From an uncultured Pseudomonadota bacterium (GTDB lineage: Bacteria; Myxococcota_A; UBA9042; CAIXZC01): a DNA stretch of 15,903 nt. The stretch lies in NCBI GenBank assembly GCA_937884235.1, contig CALGBT010000100.1:1-15903 (forward strand), read 5' to 3'. Under the pieces are notes generated by a model that saw only the letters and a list, made by a program, of their open reading frames with translations, was not told where the DNA came from and ran no database searches. The position numbers and the translations under genes were made by a program. Every line of letters starts with the position of its first letter. Within the stretch, counting starts at the first letter, position 1. Of this stretch, positions 15,016-15,903 are shown piece by piece.

Positions 15016-15903
15016 ATGATACACGTGACGCGCGTCGTTTCGCTGCTGGTGGCCAGTGCCGTCCTCGCATCCCCTGGGCTGGCTCAGGAGAAGACCTGGA
15101 GCACGAGTGTCGCCGCGCTGGAGAAATGTGGCGAGAATCTTGGCAAGTGCCCGGCTTTTGTCAGTGTCTCAGAGATGGTGGCCGAAGATGTCACGCGGCT
15201 CGATGAATTGGCCAAGGGAACCATTCTTGAGCAGCGGGTTGCGGTGCGCATCATGGCCAGTCAGGGGGTGCGTACGGAGGCGCTGCAGATGTTGGTGGAG
15301 TCGGCGGATGAAGCGGTGCGACTGGAGTCAGTTGGGCTCGCCGCCAACACCGGTGAAATGGCGCTGGCACCAACCATCATGGTGATGGCTCTGAAGGCTC
15401 GGGACGAGAAGAACGAGCAGGTGCTCCTCAAGGCGCTATTTGCTTTGGGACGGCTGGGTCACCCCGATGCGACACCGCTCCTCATGGAGTTGATTCACGA
15501 CCCCGTGCAGAAGATTGCCCGTGCTGCCATAGAGGCCCTGGGCCGCGTCGGTGGTAATCAGGAGGTTGTTGCTGCGGTGGGCAAGCAGGCCCATGATACT
15601 AACCTTCCTGCAAGCCGCCGACTGGTTGCCATTCAAGGGCTGGGCTATTTCTCGGACCCCAGTGCCGTGGACATTCTGGTGGAGTTTTCCCGCAACGAAG
15701 ATGTTGCCTTCCGGCGAGCGGCCATTGAGTCGCTGGGGCGGACCAAGGACCGGCGGGCAGTGCCACAACTGGTGGAGCGGATGAAGGACAAAGAGGTACT
15801 CCCGCAGTTGATCGCCGCCCTTGCCAGTATCGCCGATGAAAAAGCTGCGGGGATGCTCTACAGCCTCTCCATAGACGAGGGCTTGACCGAGGAGACCCGT
15901 TTT
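15016..15903 (+). CDS. Secreted HEAT-repeat protein (partial)
   Basis: The first 296 residues of an exported alpha-helical repeat protein; the end lies beyond the window. The signal peptide (about 1-23) ends GLAQ. Cys38 and Cys45 are close enough for a disulfide. From about residue 70 come helical pairs of roughly 30 residues with HEAT/PBS-lyase character: VLLKALFALGRLGHPDATPL, ARAAIEALGRVGGNQEV, RRLVAIQGLGYFSDPSAVDI, FRRAAIESLGRTKDRRAVPQ. Such solenoids bind partner proteins. GAGGTG lies before the ATG at 15016; the nearby ATG at 15011 is followed at once by TGA and cannot be the start. The gene begins 39 bases after the PEGA gene and is likely its operon partner. Confidence 0.9.
   Translation, partial: MIHVTRVVSLLVASAVLASPGLAQEKTWSTSVAALEKCGENLGKCPAFVSVSEMVAEDVTRLDELAKGTILEQRVAVRIMASQGVRTEALQMLVESADEAVRLESVGLAANTGEMALAPTIMVMALKARDEKNEQVLLKALFALGRLGHPDATPLLMELIHDPVQKIARAAIEALGRVGGNQEVVAAVGKQAHDTNLPASRRLVAIQGLGYFSDPSAVDILVEFSRNEDVAFRRAAIESLGRTKDRRAVPQLVERMKDKEVLPQLIAALASIADEKAAGMLYSLSIDEGLTEETRF

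Noticed and set aside
1..15903. CRISPR arrays, tRNA or rRNA genes, insertion sequences, prophage or conjugation genes
   Set aside because: No regularly spaced repeats, cloverleaf sequences, transposase frames or terminal inverted repeats were seen. The accessory character comes from envelope proteins, not mobile DNA.

Overview
The window is GC-rich, densely coding DNA dominated by exported proteins. Nearly every gene product starts with a signal peptide, three are lipoproteins, and three proteins end in a Cys / hydrophobic helix / Arg-rich tail resembling the MYXO-CTERM sorting signal. This, together with paired matrixin-type zinc proteases, a Cys-rich lipoprotein, a Gly-rich lipoprotein and PEGA and HEAT proteins, suggests a myxobacterium-like organism (Myxococcota or a relative among the former Deltaproteobacteria). 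That assignment is inference; no rRNA, tRNA or housekeeping marker is present.

Layout. (1) Minus strand, 1-677: N-terminal half of an OFA-family (oxalate/formate antiporter-like) major facilitator transporter, cut by the window edge, with a candidate promoter and a perfect inverted repeat upstream. (2) Minus strand, 820-3349: two lipoprotein genes in one probable operon, first a Cys-rich lipoprotein, then a Gly-rich repeat lipoprotein. (3) 3350-3453: a compact divergent promoter region in which both directions appear to share one palindromic -10 box. (4) Plus strand, 3454-8750: three closely packed genes for an agmatine-deiminase-like protein with degenerate catalytic positions and a C-terminal sorting tail, a large lipoprotein with Ig-like domains followed by a possible BPI/TULIP lipid-binding region, and a four-helix membrane protein. 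(5) Plus strand, 8828-11036: a probable operon with overlapping genes, encoding a small secreted protein and two matrixin metalloproteases, both with MYXO-CTERM-like tails. (6) Plus strand, 11115-15903: a likely second operon with its own promoter, encoding a multidomain S41/CtpA-type protease (TTG start), a secreted TPR-PEGA protein and a secreted HEAT-repeat protein that runs off the window.

Working together: the products would sit in the periplasm, in the outer membrane or on the cell surface. The proteases, the lipid-binding-like lipoprotein and the Cys-rich and Gly-rich lipoproteins look like a cell-surface or envelope locus, but no common pathway is proven by the sequence. No CRISPR array, insertion sequence, tRNA, rRNA or clear intrinsic terminator was seen. 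No gap between genes exceeds about 145 bases.
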